From Flavobacteriales bacterium (GTDB lineage Bacteria > Bacteroidota > Bacteroidia > Flavobacteriales_F > PHOS-HE28): DNA of 64,000 bases. The notes beneath the pieces were generated by a model that did not search any database, was not told where the DNA came from, and saw only the letters and a program-made list of their open reading frames with translations. A program made the position numbers and the translations under genes. Shown piece by piece: positions 1 through 8,313 of this stretch (position 1 is the first letter of the stretch; each line of letters opens with the position of its first letter). The DNA is taken from contig JADJLR010000002.1 in the NCBI GenBank assembly GCA_016710015.1, forward strand, positions 186,001-250,000. The letters run 5' to 3'.

Positions 1-84
1 CTCGGACTTTCCGATGGCATGTACATGATCCGTGCGACCAACGAAGCTGGGAACAGCACACAGAAGCTCATCATCGGCCACTAG
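1..84 (+). CDS. C-terminal end of a T9SS type A cargo protein (partial)
   Basis: The window opens inside a reading frame that ends with a TAG at 82-84. The last residues read LGLSDGMYMIRATNEAGNST and then QKLIIGH. This matches the final beta-strands of T9SS type A sorting domains, where a 'G-x-Y-x-x-x' strand is followed by a short basic strand at the very C-terminus. The protein is therefore probably exported and secreted or anchored through the T9SS. Nothing can be said about its main domain because the start lies outside the window. A strong hairpin follows 20 bases downstream. Confidence 0.6.
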   Translation, partial: LGLSDGMYMIRATNEAGNSTQKLIIGH

Positions 85-104
85 GCTACGCTGCTTCTTC
101 TTGG

Positions 105-137
105 AAAGCCCCCCGGAATTCTTTCGGGGGGCTTTTT
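105..137. terminator. Bidirectional intrinsic terminator
   Basis: A GC-rich stem (AAAGCCCCCCG pairing with CGGGGGGCTTT) is followed by a T-run on the plus strand and by CTTT on the minus strand. It lies between the convergent ends of the partial T9SS protein and the CoA-binding protein, so it can serve both. Confidence 0.8.
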
Positions 138-150
138 CATGCCCACCCGT

Positions 151-513
151 TCAATACTGATCCGTAGCCAGCATGACCAAGGTGCATCCATGCACCACCT
201 CGATGCCCTGATCGGCCGCACGTTGTGCGAAAGCGGCATGCTCCGTGCCGGGATTGAAGATGATGCGCCGTGGGGAAAGCTTCAGGATCCGATCGTGCCA
301 CTGTTCTTGATCCAACGGATTGATGTACAGTGTAACGGTGTCCACCACGGCTTCCGCAGGTATGCTGGTGCGTATGGGTGCCCCGCCCTGCTCTCCGGCT
401 CGCTTACCGATCAAGAGCACAGGGTGACCCTTGTCCAACAGCCGTTCAGCAGCACGGTGGGCATAGCGCGATGGATCGGTGCTTGCTCCGAGCACCAAGG
501 TCGGTCGTTCCAT
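151..513 (-). CDS. CoA-binding domain protein (YccU-like)
   Basis: This is a small single-domain Rossmann-fold protein of about 120 residues, the usual size of the CoA_binding_2 family. The N-terminal VLGASTDPSRYAHRAAERLL and the later RIIFNPGTEHAAFAQRA match the nucleotide-binding loop and the conserved 'N-P-G' segment of that family. The biochemical role of the family is poorly defined; binding of CoA or a related nucleotide is known for relatives. I chose the Met before ERPTLVLG (513) over the Met three residues upstream (522) because relatives begin close to the first strand. It is convergent with the left-edge gene and separated from the olsF-like gene by about 80 bases. Confidence 0.75.
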   Translation of the reverse strand: MERPTLVLGASTDPSRYAHRAAERLLDKGHPVLLIGKRAGEQGGAPIRTSIPAEAVVDTVTLYINPLDQEQWHDRILKLSPRRIIFNPGTEHAAFAQRAADQGIEVVHGCTLVMLATDQY

Positions 514-603
514 GATGCACAAAGGTGAGCCACGAACAGGCCTTGTTCCTAGAGCGTATTCCGAAAACGAACGAACCGCAGAACTACATGATCGGTATCT
601 GGA

Positions 604-2355
604 TCACAATTCCGCCATGCCCTTGCGTAGATCCTCTATCGTGCGCTCCGGTAGTTTCTGTAGATCCAGCACCATCAAACCATCTAGGGCATCATTGAAG
701 CGCGGATCCCGGTTGAACCCGATGATGCGTGCGTTCAGGAGCAAGTACTTCTTCAAGAGGACGGGCATGGCGGTCTCTTGCGGATCCACCTCCGCGATGA
801 GTCGATCCATCTTCTTCAGGTCGGCCATGGATGCCTGCACCAAGACCTCGCTATCGCTCTTGTCCGGTTTGATCTTGAATCGATTCCGTGGGCGCACTGA
901 AGCGGCCATGTCCTGGTCGTAGTGATGCTGCCGTACGAACTCCATGATCAATGCACGCGAGAACCGGCTGTACGTACCGCTGATGCTGACCGGGCCAATG
1001 AGGTACTGCTGGTCCGGATTGGCGGTGATGTGGATCAACAAACCACGCCAAAGCATGAAGAGCGGCAGACGTTGTCGTTGATAATCCACCGAGATGAAGG
1101 AACGTCCCAGCTCGAAGCTCCGACGCAACACGCGATCCATGGGCCGGTCCATCCGGAACAAGGTGTAGGTGTAGAATCCGCGCTTGCCATAGCGGGCCAT
1201 GATGCGCTTGCCGTCGCCGATACGATACGCACCGACCAAGCACTTCTTCTCCCGGTCCCACAGGAACAAATGGTCGTAGTACAGGTCGAACTCGTCCAGA
1301 TCGATGCTCTTGTTCGTGCCTTCACCCACAGCCCGGAACGTCGCCTCGCGCAGTCGGCCGATCTCGCGCAGCACGTTCGGGATGCGCGAGCTGGGGCTGA
1401 GGTACAGATCGAATTCGGCTTGTGAATTCAACTTCAGGTCTGCAAGCCCCTCCACTTCCATCACCAATCGATCCTCTGCCATCCGCTCCGCGATCTCCTT
1501 CGGTCGTCGGGGAAACCGCAATGGATTGAACAACTCCCGCTTGACCACCAAGCCGCTGCCTAGGGAATAGGTCTTTGCACGCAGGAATCGGGCGAGTTGC
1601 TCGGTGGACGTGAACGCAGCAATATCCGCCGCAGGGATCGGTTTCCCGATGCGCATCCGAACGGATCGACCGCGCATCCGCAACATCTCTTTGGGCAAGG
1701 CCAAAGTGCGTAGGTTGGGGTGGATCATGCCGAGCATTTGGAACACCATGCTGTTGGCACCATCGAACCACACCGGTACCACGGGAGTGGCCATATGCTG
1801 CGCCAGCTTGATCATCGGCGTTTTCCAACGCGGATCCGCAACGGCTTTCAACTCGGTCCGCCAACTGCTCACCTCCCCGGCGGGGAATACGGCCAAGGCC
1901 CCTCCTTCTTTCACATGGGACATGGCTTGGCGCATTCCTTGAAAACTGCTCAACGAGGTCAATTGCTCGAAGGGATTCACCCCGATGAACCGATCGCGCA
2001 ACGGTTCCAATTGCTGTAGCAGGAAATTCGCCATCACCTTCAGATCCGGGCGTACCCGACCGAGCACCTGGACCAATGCCAATCCATCGATGGCGCCGTA
2101 CGGGTGGTTGGAAACGAAGATCAAGCCACCGGTCTTGGGAATGTTGTCCAAGTCCGCAGCATCCACATCCAATTCGAGTTCCAGATTCTTGAAAACGCCC
2201 TCCACGAAGTCCAGGTCGTGCAGATCCTCGATGGCGTTATAGAAGCGCTCCAATTTCTTCAGCCCACTCACCTCGGTCAGCAAGGTGATCCTGGGGTCTC
2301 CAGGACGCATGTGGCTGGCTTTCGCCAATTCCACGGGATGAACGAGTTTCTTCAT
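604..2355 (-). CDS. olsF: Two-domain acyltransferase, OlsF-like (aminolipid synthesis)
   Basis: This 583-residue protein joins two acyltransferase domains. Residues about 75-290 form a PlsC-like glycerolipid acyltransferase with NHPYGAID at 83-90 (the catalytic His and Asp of the HX4-5D motif) and a VFPAGEVS block. Residues about 320-560 resemble the ornithine N-acyltransferase domain (Acetyltransf_5), with REIGRLREATFR, LFLWD, ELGRSF and YLIGPVSISGTYS. The same order occurs in OlsF of Serratia and Flavobacterium, which makes ornithine lipid by N-acylating ornithine and then O-acylating the product. Ornithine is inferred as substrate; glycine or another amino acid is possible in Bacteroidota. 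It is a cytoplasmic, membrane-associated enzyme. A TACATTCG -7-like box lies shortly upstream of the start. Confidence 0.75.
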   Translation of the reverse strand: MKKLVHPVELAKASHMRPGDPRITLLTEVSGLKKLERFYNAIEDLHDLDFVEGVFKNLELELDVDAADLDNIPKTGGLIFVSNHPYGAIDGLALVQVLGRVRPDLKVMANFLLQQLEPLRDRFIGVNPFEQLTSLSSFQGMRQAMSHVKEGGALAVFPAGEVSSWRTELKAVADPRWKTPMIKLAQHMATPVVPVWFDGANSMVFQMLGMIHPNLRTLALPKEMLRMRGRSVRMRIGKPIPAADIAAFTSTEQLARFLRAKTYSLGSGLVVKRELFNPLRFPRRPKEIAERMAEDRLVMEVEGLADLKLNSQAEFDLYLSPSSRIPNVLREIGRLREATFRAVGEGTNKSIDLDEFDLYYDHLFLWDREKKCLVGAYRIGDGKRIMARYGKRGFYTYTLFRMDRPMDRVLRRSFELGRSFISVDYQRQRLPLFMLWRGLLIHITANPDQQYLIGPVSISGTYSRFSRALIMEFVRQHHYDQDMAASVRPRNRFKIKPDKSDSEVLVQASMADLKKMDRLIAEVDPQETAMPVLLKKYLLLNARIIGFNRDPRFNDALDGLMVLDLQKLPERTIEDLRKGMAEL

Positions 2356-2415
2356 GCGGTCGCACCGCGAATGTACCCAACCCCACGGTCGCGTGGGTAC
2401 GCAGTTCTGGCACGA

Positions 2416-3399
2416 TCACAATTCGAGTATCCCGACGATACGCTCGTTCATGAGTTCACCGCCCGGATAATGCCGGGTATAGTCCAGGTTGATCCAGTGG
2501 CGACCATCCGCATCCGTATGGTGGTACAAGGGTGCATCTCCCACCTCGCTTGGAAATAGGACTTTCCGGATCAGGTACCCGATGCGCTCCATCTGGGCAT
2601 CATCGCCCACGAGCAACTCAGGGTACACATGTCCTTCGGTACGCACCAAACGCACCTCGCCGCCGATGGCCTTGATGCAGGCGGCCATGAGTATGGCGTG
2701 ATCGTCGCAGTCCCCGGCCATCAGTTCGATGCTCTCTGCCGGTGTGGCGAAGTACTCCCCGCCTTTCACATCCGATACATAGCGCCATTTGGAGTTGATC
2801 TCCTTGAAGATGGAAAGGGATTGGATCAGGGTGAACTCCCCCGGCCCTGCTTTGACATCCGCGAAATTCGCCGTAGCCATTCGGACCGCATCGCGCCGCA
2901 CACTTCCTTTGGGGTCGTCCACCAAGGCCTGCAGGCGATCCGCATCGTGGAACGGGGCCAGTTTTCGTGCGGCCAAGGGTGTCCTCACCGAACTTGCACG
3001 AAGGGTGCCGAGCAATTCCGCATAATCCCGGTACATCTCTCCAAACCCGTATTTCCCCACCACACTGCTCAAGGTCAGCACCACCAAGCCACCGATGAGC
3101 ACGGAATACACCACGACTTGAAAACGCCGCACCAATACGATGAAGGCGATCATGATCACCGCGAAGGTGAAAACATGGTCCACGCGAATGCCATCCCCGA
3201 TGGGTAGGCTCAACTGTGGCACAAAGGGGTATAGAATAATGAACAAGGGTAAGGCCAGCAACAAAGCCACCAAGTAAACGATGACCACGTGCGCGAACTT
3301 ATCGCCGGTTCGCACCACCCGCGCCGGAATGTCCGCTTGTTCCTTCACGGTATTGGTACGCACCTGTTCGGGATCAGGTTTCGGGGCCCGCTCGTCCAT
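2416..3399 (-). CDS. Membrane protein with transglutaminase-like domain
   Basis: The 327-residue protein has three hydrophobic segments near residues 35-60, 72-90 and 93-112, followed by a soluble region. The region around residues 225-275 (ESIELMAGDCDDHAILMAAC, then VRTEGHVYPELLVGD) has the Cys-Asp-Asp-His and His-Val-Tyr-Pro pattern of the transglutaminase-like superfamily, with the Cys of GDCDDH as likely nucleophile and the His of GHVYPE as its partner. These bacterial domains act as proteases or in peptide cross-linking; the substrate here is unknown. The domain follows the third helix and its side of the membrane is not certain. It lies about 60 bases upstream of the olsF-like gene on the same strand, so co-transcription is possible. 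Confidence 0.7.
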   Translation of the reverse strand: MDERAPKPDPEQVRTNTVKEQADIPARVVRTGDKFAHVVIVYLVALLLALPLFIILYPFVPQLSLPIGDGIRVDHVFTFAVIMIAFIVLVRRFQVVVYSVLIGGLVVLTLSSVVGKYGFGEMYRDYAELLGTLRASSVRTPLAARKLAPFHDADRLQALVDDPKGSVRRDAVRMATANFADVKAGPGEFTLIQSLSIFKEINSKWRYVSDVKGGEYFATPAESIELMAGDCDDHAILMAACIKAIGGEVRLVRTEGHVYPELLVGDDAQMERIGYLIRKVLFPSEVGDAPLYHHTDADGRHWINLDYTRHYPGGELMNERIVGILEL

Positions 3400-3595
3400 G
3401 TTGGATCAGCCACAAAGGTCGTTCCATGGAGCTGCTCTTTCTGGGCTTAACAGACTTTAACGGCAACGACGAACACGACTTGGGATTCGACGAAGCACTA
3501 CAGCGCATCGACCAGGTTATTCCGTGTTGACCTGTTGAAAGAACCGTCGGATCGTGGTTTTGCCCGCTGGAACAGGCGGCTAGTTTTGCGATCCG

Positions 3596-4498
3596 ATGGC
3601 CCAAAGGAATACAACCGCATTCGCCCTTGCCACAGGGATGCTCTGCCTAGTGCAGGCACATGCGCAGTCCGATGGTCCGAGCATCGGTGGACCCGAAGGC
3701 CTCGACATCTATGACGAGCTTACGGAGAACGCCCCACTCAGTTCGGCGGTGTGGGACGTGAATGATTCGCTCACCCACATCCCAGGGTACGATATGTACT
3801 GCCATTGGAACACCGATGTCCTATTCAACAGGGACAGCGGGCATCAACTCGGACACGATTCCGTGCGGATCGAACTGGGGCAGCATCTGTGCGACATCGC
3901 CATACCCTGCGATGGGAAGCAGACCTCGCCCTACGGCATGCGCCATGGACGGATGCACTACGGTTTGGACCTGGACTTGGAAACGGGAGACCCGGTGATG
4001 GCCGCTTTCGATGGTATGGTGCGGATCTCCAAGTACAACAAGAGCTTCGGGAATGTGGTGGTGATCCGCCACTACAACGGTTTGGAGACCTTGTATGCAC
4101 ACTTGAGCAAGCGCAAAGTGGAACCAGGTGATGTGATCATGGCGGGTGATACGCTCGGCCTTGGTGGCAATACGGGCCGCAGCTATGGCAGTCACCTGCA
4201 CTTCGAAGTCCGTTTCCTGGACCAACCGATCGACCCATCCCTAGTGGTGGATATCGATAATGGTTCGTTGAAGTCCTTGCATTTCGACCTGCACAAAGGA
4301 TCGGTCGCTTCTATGGCCGCTGCACAAGCGGAGTCCCGCAGCAAGGGAGCGACACGTAAATACCACGTGATACGGAGTGGTGATACCCTTTACGGCCTAT
4401 CCCGGAAGTACGGTGTGCGGGTGCGTGACCTGTGCCGGATCAACGGGATCAGTGAGCGGAGCACGCTGTCCATTGGGCAACGCCTTCGTTACAACTAG
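3596..4498 (+). CDS. M23 metallopeptidase with C-terminal LysM domain
   Basis: This is an exported 300-residue cell-wall hydrolase. A signal peptide (FALATGMLCLVQAHAQ) is followed by an M23 endopeptidase domain at about residues 100-220, with the zinc ligands in GRMHYGLDLD and SHLHFEVR. A LysM domain at about 255-300 (YHVIRSGDTLYGLSRKYGV) should bind peptidoglycan. LysM usually precedes M23 in such proteins; here it follows it. The family cleaves peptide cross-links in peptidoglycan and helps cell separation or wall growth, or acts as a NlpD-like activator. The ligand residues are intact, so activity is expected. It overlaps the convergent downstream gene by 4 bases. Confidence 0.88.
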   Translation: MAQRNTTAFALATGMLCLVQAHAQSDGPSIGGPEGLDIYDELTENAPLSSAVWDVNDSLTHIPGYDMYCHWNTDVLFNRDSGHQLGHDSVRIELGQHLCDIAIPCDGKQTSPYGMRHGRMHYGLDLDLETGDPVMAAFDGMVRISKYNKSFGNVVVIRHYNGLETLYAHLSKRKVEPGDVIMAGDTLGLGGNTGRSYGSHLHFEVRFLDQPIDPSLVVDIDNGSLKSLHFDLHKGSVASMAAAQAESRSKGATRKYHVIRSGDTLYGLSRKYGVRVRDLCRINGISERSTLSIGQRLRYN

Positions 4499-5073
4499 TT
4501 GTGCGCCCCCTGGATCTTCCTGCGGCTGATATTCTCCACGAGGTCCTGGGAATGGATCGGTGAGAGGAGAAAGGCCTCTCCGGTACGCAAGCGAAGCAAG
4601 ACCAGGTCGGTCCTCCCATTGGGCACCCTGTCGATCAATGCACGACCCAAGCCCAAGGTGAAGCTGGTGAGTCCGATGTCCACCGTACAGTAATTGGCAT
4701 ATCCCGCCACCCATTCAGGACTCGGAAGGTCCGTGACCGCACCGGTCGACCACTCCCGGAGATACTCGCGTGCGGCGGAGCGATCGATCAAGCTGGCATC
4801 CGATACATCCGGCATATCGATGGTGCGCGCCACCCCGTTCCGGATCAGCGTGAGCCGGTCCCCTTCTATGCTGTAGCTGCATGTCTTCCTGCGATCCCGA
4901 ATGTTGGCAATGAGGAGGCCGACCACACCGACGACCCCAAGCCCGGTGAGTAGACCAAAACGCCCTGCATAGGCCGCCGCGATCACTCCTGGAAGCAACA
5001 AGAAAGGCAGTGCCCACACCATCAGTAAGGTGTTGTGCCACACACGGAGTGTTCGGTACCTTCTCGATCCCAT
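4495..5073 (-). CDS. Membrane protein, possible bacterial PH-like domain
   Basis: I do not recognise this gene securely. It encodes about 192 residues with two predicted membrane helices near the N-terminus (TLLMVWALPFLLLPGVIAAA, then LTGLGVVGVVGLLIANI). A basic stretch IRDRRKTCSYSIEGDRLTLI and a predicted beta-rich domain follow. The end SPIHSQDLVENISRRKIQ resembles the terminal helix of bacterial PH domains in small two-helix membrane proteins, so a PH-like fold is an inference. I chose the Met of MGSRRYR as start. The gene is convergent with the M23 peptidase, with a 4-base overlap. Confidence 0.55.
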   Translation of the reverse strand: MGSRRYRTLRVWHNTLLMVWALPFLLLPGVIAAAYAGRFGLLTGLGVVGVVGLLIANIRDRRKTCSYSIEGDRLTLIRNGVARTIDMPDVSDASLIDRSAAREYLREWSTGAVTDLPSPEWVAGYANYCTVDIGLTSFTLGLGRALIDRVPNGRTDLVLLRLRTGEAFLLSPIHSQDLVENISRRKIQGAHN

Positions 5074-5163
5074 TAATGCCAAGGATACTGTTGTGGCCAG
5101 CGGCTGTCAACCGCCGAAAGGCGATCACCACAAAGAGTGAAGCGGCCAAAGGCCGCTCCATTG

Positions 5164-5247
5164 TACCGAAGGCGGGACTCGAACCCGCACAACCTTACGG
5201 TCACACGCCCCTGAAACGTGCGCGTCTACCAATTCCGCCACTTCGGT
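5164..5247 (-). tRNA. tRNA-Leu (CAG)
   Basis: Read on the minus strand, the 7-bp acceptor stem ACCGAAG pairs with CTTCGGT, with discriminator A. The D-arm has GGTAGAC, and the anticodon stem CACGT/GCGTG encloses TTCAGGG, giving anticodon CAG. A long variable arm (GACCGTAAGGT) and GGTTCGAGTCC in the T-arm confirm a class II tRNA for leucine. The 3' CCA is not encoded. Confidence 0.95.
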
Positions 5248-5276
5248 ATTGTTGGCCTTTCCTGCCACAGGGGGCG

Positions 5277-5284
5277 CAAATATA
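5277..5284 (-). promoter_or_regulatory. Bacteroidota-type -7 box for tRNA-Leu
   Basis: The minus strand reads TATATTTG, a perfect TAnnTTTG box, 29 bases upstream of the tRNA 5' end. TTTTG lies further upstream, but its spacing to the box (about 14 bases) is shorter than usual, so only the -7 element is called. Confidence 0.5.
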
Positions 5285-5344
5285 GGTGTTCACTGTTTCA
5301 AAATGATCGAATGAATGCGTGTGTCTGGCCATTACCTTGTACCA

Positions 5345-5869
5345 ATGGAGCACGAAGGATCGACCGGATTCCATAGCATGTTCGATGGCCGTTCCGTCGA
5401 GGTGGTGGATCACGTTCGCAACATCCTGCGGTCTTCAAATGAGGTGGAGGTCCTTGTCGGGACCGATAGCCACAACCACTCCCGCCATACGGTCTATTGT
5501 ACAGCCATCGTGCTGCGCTTCAAGAAGAACGGAGCCCAGGTGATCTACCGCAGGGAACGCGCACCAAAGGTGACCGACCTGTGGACCCGGCTCTGGGGAG
5601 AAGTGGAGCGCAGTTTGAACGTTGCCTTGCTCTTGCGTGGGACCGGCGAGATCCCCGTACGGCGGATCGACATGGACTTGAACAGCGATGCCCGGTTCGG
5701 CTCGCACAAATTGCATGCGGCGGCGGTAGGCTACATCCGTTCGCACGGATACGAGCCACATACCAAGCCCGATCTCTTGATCGCGACCTGGGCCGCGAAC
5801 CTGCTGTGCAACGGAGGGGTCCGGATGCACGAAGCCCCCACCCCGCTATGCGGGACAGGGGCAACGTGA
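5345..5869 (+). CDS. YkuK-like (DUF458) ribonuclease H-like protein
   Basis: The protein has about 174 residues from the Met of MEHEGSTGF. VEVLVGTDSHNHSRHTVYCT near residue 30, followed by IVLRFKKNGAQVIYRRE, matches the YkuK/DUF458 family, in which a 'GTDSQ' strand holds the first acidic residue of an RNase H-like fold. Here the Gln is His-Asn (GTDSHNH). Further conserved parts are IDMDLNSDARFGSHKLH and GYIRSHGYEPHTKPD. Family function is not established; nuclease activity is only predicted. The start ten codons upstream (5315) is possible, but the later Met follows a TACCTTGT sequence that looks like a promoter box. The gene is divergent from tRNA-Leu. Confidence 0.7.
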   Translation: MEHEGSTGFHSMFDGRSVEVVDHVRNILRSSNEVEVLVGTDSHNHSRHTVYCTAIVLRFKKNGAQVIYRRERAPKVTDLWTRLWGEVERSLNVALLLRGTGEIPVRRIDMDLNSDARFGSHKLHAAAVGYIRSHGYEPHTKPDLLIATWAANLLCNGGVRMHEAPTPLCGTGAT

Positions 5870-5998
5870 CTCTTCAGATTGACCTTAGAACTACTAAGAC
5901 AGGCTGTTGAACGCGGGCTCGCTTTCCAGAGTTACGTTGCCTCCCTCTTTTTCCTGTCGGGACCGTCCTAGTGAACGTATTTCCGGTGGGATGTCCGG

Positions 5999-8035
5999 TT
6001 AATTCTGATCCGGAAGGAAGCTGTACTTCTCTCCGTAGTGCAGCATCTGCTTCACGAAATCAACAGGGTATTCCAGCTTCACATCCGTGACCTTCCCATT
6101 GGCATCGGTCACCGCGACCATTTCGGGCTGGATGAATCCGGAATACGGTGCCGTTTTGATCTTCGCTGCCCGGGCCAGCACCTCACGATGAATGGCCGGA
6201 TCCACCTTCACCCCGTAATCCTCCACCAAGGCCTTCCCCGCCTTGAAGTCGCCTTGGCTCTTGATGCGTTGCACTTCACGGAGCAGTTCGCCGAATAGGG
6301 TACGTAGCTTGTCGTAGTCCCGAATGTCATAGTACGTGTTGCCGTCACGGACCACTTTCACGATCACGCTATCCGCCTTGCCCTTTTCGTAAGCCCACGC
6401 ACTCACCCATTGGCGATTGCGCATGTGGGCTTCTTCGATGTTCTTGCCCTCCTTCAACCGGCGCAGTTGCACCAATAGGCCATTGCGGATGTAGCTGTCG
6501 TACTCTGTTCTACCGACTTCCAAACTCGGCATCACACCCATCTCCACCAATTTGGGATCCAGAACATAGTAGAGGGCCACCAGATCAGCACGTCCTTCTT
6601 CCAACGTGCTGGCATAGCTCTTCAAGGTGATATCCGTGCCGCTCACACCGGGTTCCAACTGACCACTTGCGTGACCTACCACTTCGTGCAACGCGGTGTG
6701 CAAGGTGCCGGCCAGGGACGAATGCTCCTTGGCCCGAGCGATCTCCTCGTCATCGTGACAGAACACCTCCAAGGTGCTGGAACCGCTGCTCTTATCGTAC
6801 GCATCGGTGATGTTACCCAAGCTCACACTCTTGCTACCATGGGCACTCCGGATCCAGTCTGCATTGGGCAGGTTCACGCCGATGGGCGTGCTCGGGGCTG
6901 CATCGCCCGCCTCGCCTACAGTGTTGATGAACCGGTAGGTAATGCCCACGACATCCTTCTTTTTGTGCTGGGGCAGCAAGGGTGAATTGTCCTCGAACCA
7001 TTGCGCGTTCTCCATGATCATACTCATGTTCTTCGTAGCCACGGGATCATTCACTTCCACGATGCTCTCGTAGCTGCCGCGCTTGCCCAAGGGGTCGTTG
7101 TACACTTCCACGAAACCCAAGATGTAGTCCACGCTACTCTTCGTGTCCTTCACCCAGGCCACATTGAAGTCGTCCCAGGTCTTCAGATCCCCGGTGCGAT
7201 AGAACGTGATGAGCAATTCCAGCGCAGCCTTTTGCTCCGGTGTTTCGGCCACGGCCACGGCCTTCTCCAGCCACTTCACGCTCTCTTCCAACGCGGCACC
7301 GTACATGCCCCCCACCTTGTACACTTGCTCCATCAATTGCCCATCGGTGCCGCGCACCAATTTGCTGTTGATGCCGTAGCTCAAGGGCTTGGGATCGTCC
7401 TTCTTTTCCAGTTTGGCGTAGAACGCTTCCACTTCCTTTTCGTTGATGTCCACGCCGTAGAAATTCACAGCGCTGGCCAAAACGAGGTCCTTGTCCGCAT
7501 CGAGGCTTACCTTCTTGGCATCCACCGTGGGGTCGAACATGGCCGTAAGCACTTCCGCAGAGAGCGCGGATCCACTCTCCTTCAAAAGGCCTTCGAAGTA
7601 TGCTTGTCCAAATTCCGGCGTATGCTTGTCGTTGCTGTAATGGTGGTGGATCCCGTTGCTGAAGAAGACCTGCTTGGCATAGGTCATGAAGGCCTCCCAA
7701 TCCTTGCCTTCCCGCTGTCCGGAGTAGTCCTTGATGACCTTCTCCATGGCCCGACGAATGGTGAGGTTGAACCGGTAGTTCTGATCCCACATGATATCCC
7801 GACCCGCCAGACCGGCCTGGTTCAAGTAGTAACACAACTCCTTCTGTTGCAGGCTGAGCTCATCCCAACCGGGTACTTGGTAACGCAGGACGCGCACATC
7901 GGCGAACTGGTCCGCTTCCCATTGGAATTCGGTGGTCGCCGTGGAATCCGTCTCTACGACGGTTGCATCATTCGTTTGGCCACCGCAGGCAACGAAGAAG
8001 GGCAATGCAAGCAAAGGAAGAAGGTAGGTACGCAT
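5999..8035 (-). CDS. dpp3: Dipeptidyl peptidase III (M49), lipoprotein
   Basis: This is a 678-residue zinc exopeptidase that removes dipeptides from the N-terminus of short peptides. The N-terminus LLPLLALPFFVACGG is a lipoprotein signal with a lipobox Cys, so the enzyme should be membrane-anchored outside the cytoplasm, unlike the cytosolic eukaryotic enzymes. The M49 signature HEVVGH is at residues 450-455 and EEGRAD begins at 479. The spacing of about 24 residues between them is as in Bacteroides M49 enzymes, shorter than in the human protein. All metal and catalytic residues (two His, the Glu of HExxGH, the downstream Glu) are present. The gene stands alone between a YkuK-like gene and a REP-like repeat patch. 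Confidence 0.9.
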   Translation of the reverse strand: MRTYLLPLLALPFFVACGGQTNDATVVETDSTATTEFQWEADQFADVRVLRYQVPGWDELSLQQKELCYYLNQAGLAGRDIMWDQNYRFNLTIRRAMEKVIKDYSGQREGKDWEAFMTYAKQVFFSNGIHHHYSNDKHTPEFGQAYFEGLLKESGSALSAEVLTAMFDPTVDAKKVSLDADKDLVLASAVNFYGVDINEKEVEAFYAKLEKKDDPKPLSYGINSKLVRGTDGQLMEQVYKVGGMYGAALEESVKWLEKAVAVAETPEQKAALELLITFYRTGDLKTWDDFNVAWVKDTKSSVDYILGFVEVYNDPLGKRGSYESIVEVNDPVATKNMSMIMENAQWFEDNSPLLPQHKKKDVVGITYRFINTVGEAGDAAPSTPIGVNLPNADWIRSAHGSKSVSLGNITDAYDKSSGSSTLEVFCHDDEEIARAKEHSSLAGTLHTALHEVVGHASGQLEPGVSGTDITLKSYASTLEEGRADLVALYYVLDPKLVEMGVMPSLEVGRTEYDSYIRNGLLVQLRRLKEGKNIEEAHMRNRQWVSAWAYEKGKADSVIVKVVRDGNTYYDIRDYDKLRTLFGELLREVQRIKSQGDFKAGKALVEDYGVKVDPAIHREVLARAAKIKTAPYSGFIQPEMVAVTDANGKVTDVKLEYPVDFVKQMLHYGEKYSFLPDQN

Positions 8036-8136
8036 ATCTGCTGTTTAGGGGTTGACGAAGATAATGGACCTGCGTTGGTAGATCCCTAAGCACTCAGGGC
8101 AATCGCCTCTAAATACATTCCGCACCAGGTCTGTTG

Positions 8137-8258
8137 TTTTTGCGACCCCTCTGGGGTCAACCCACAAGGAGAATGACCAGTGCTGTGTTCTGACCCCAGA
8201 GGGGTGACAAAAATTAGAAAATGCCCCCCCCGATGGGAGAACGACCCCAGCGGGGTCG
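8137..8258. repeat. REP-like palindromic repeats (three GACCCC...GGGGTC units)
   Basis: Three short palindromes of the form GACCCC-NNN-GGGGTC lie at 8144-8158, 8192-8206 (last base differs) and 8242-8258. The first two are inverted relative to each other and extend to a 23-base inverted repeat (8137-8159 and 8191-8213, two mismatches), so the whole could fold into one long hairpin. The third is a perfect CGACCCC/GGGGTCG palindrome with loop AGC. The stretch 8036-8313 holds no convincing gene. Confidence 0.75.
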
Positions 8259-8313
8259 CAGAGAATAAGATGCGATAGCCCTGCCTGAGCACCAAAGATG
8301 CTTCGCGCAAAGC

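Noticed and set aside
8086..8310. A 74-residue minus-strand frame with repeated TPLGS peptides
   Set aside because: It is translated from the REP-like palindromes; the peptides merely reflect GACCCC/GGGGTC repeats and there is no start context or homology.
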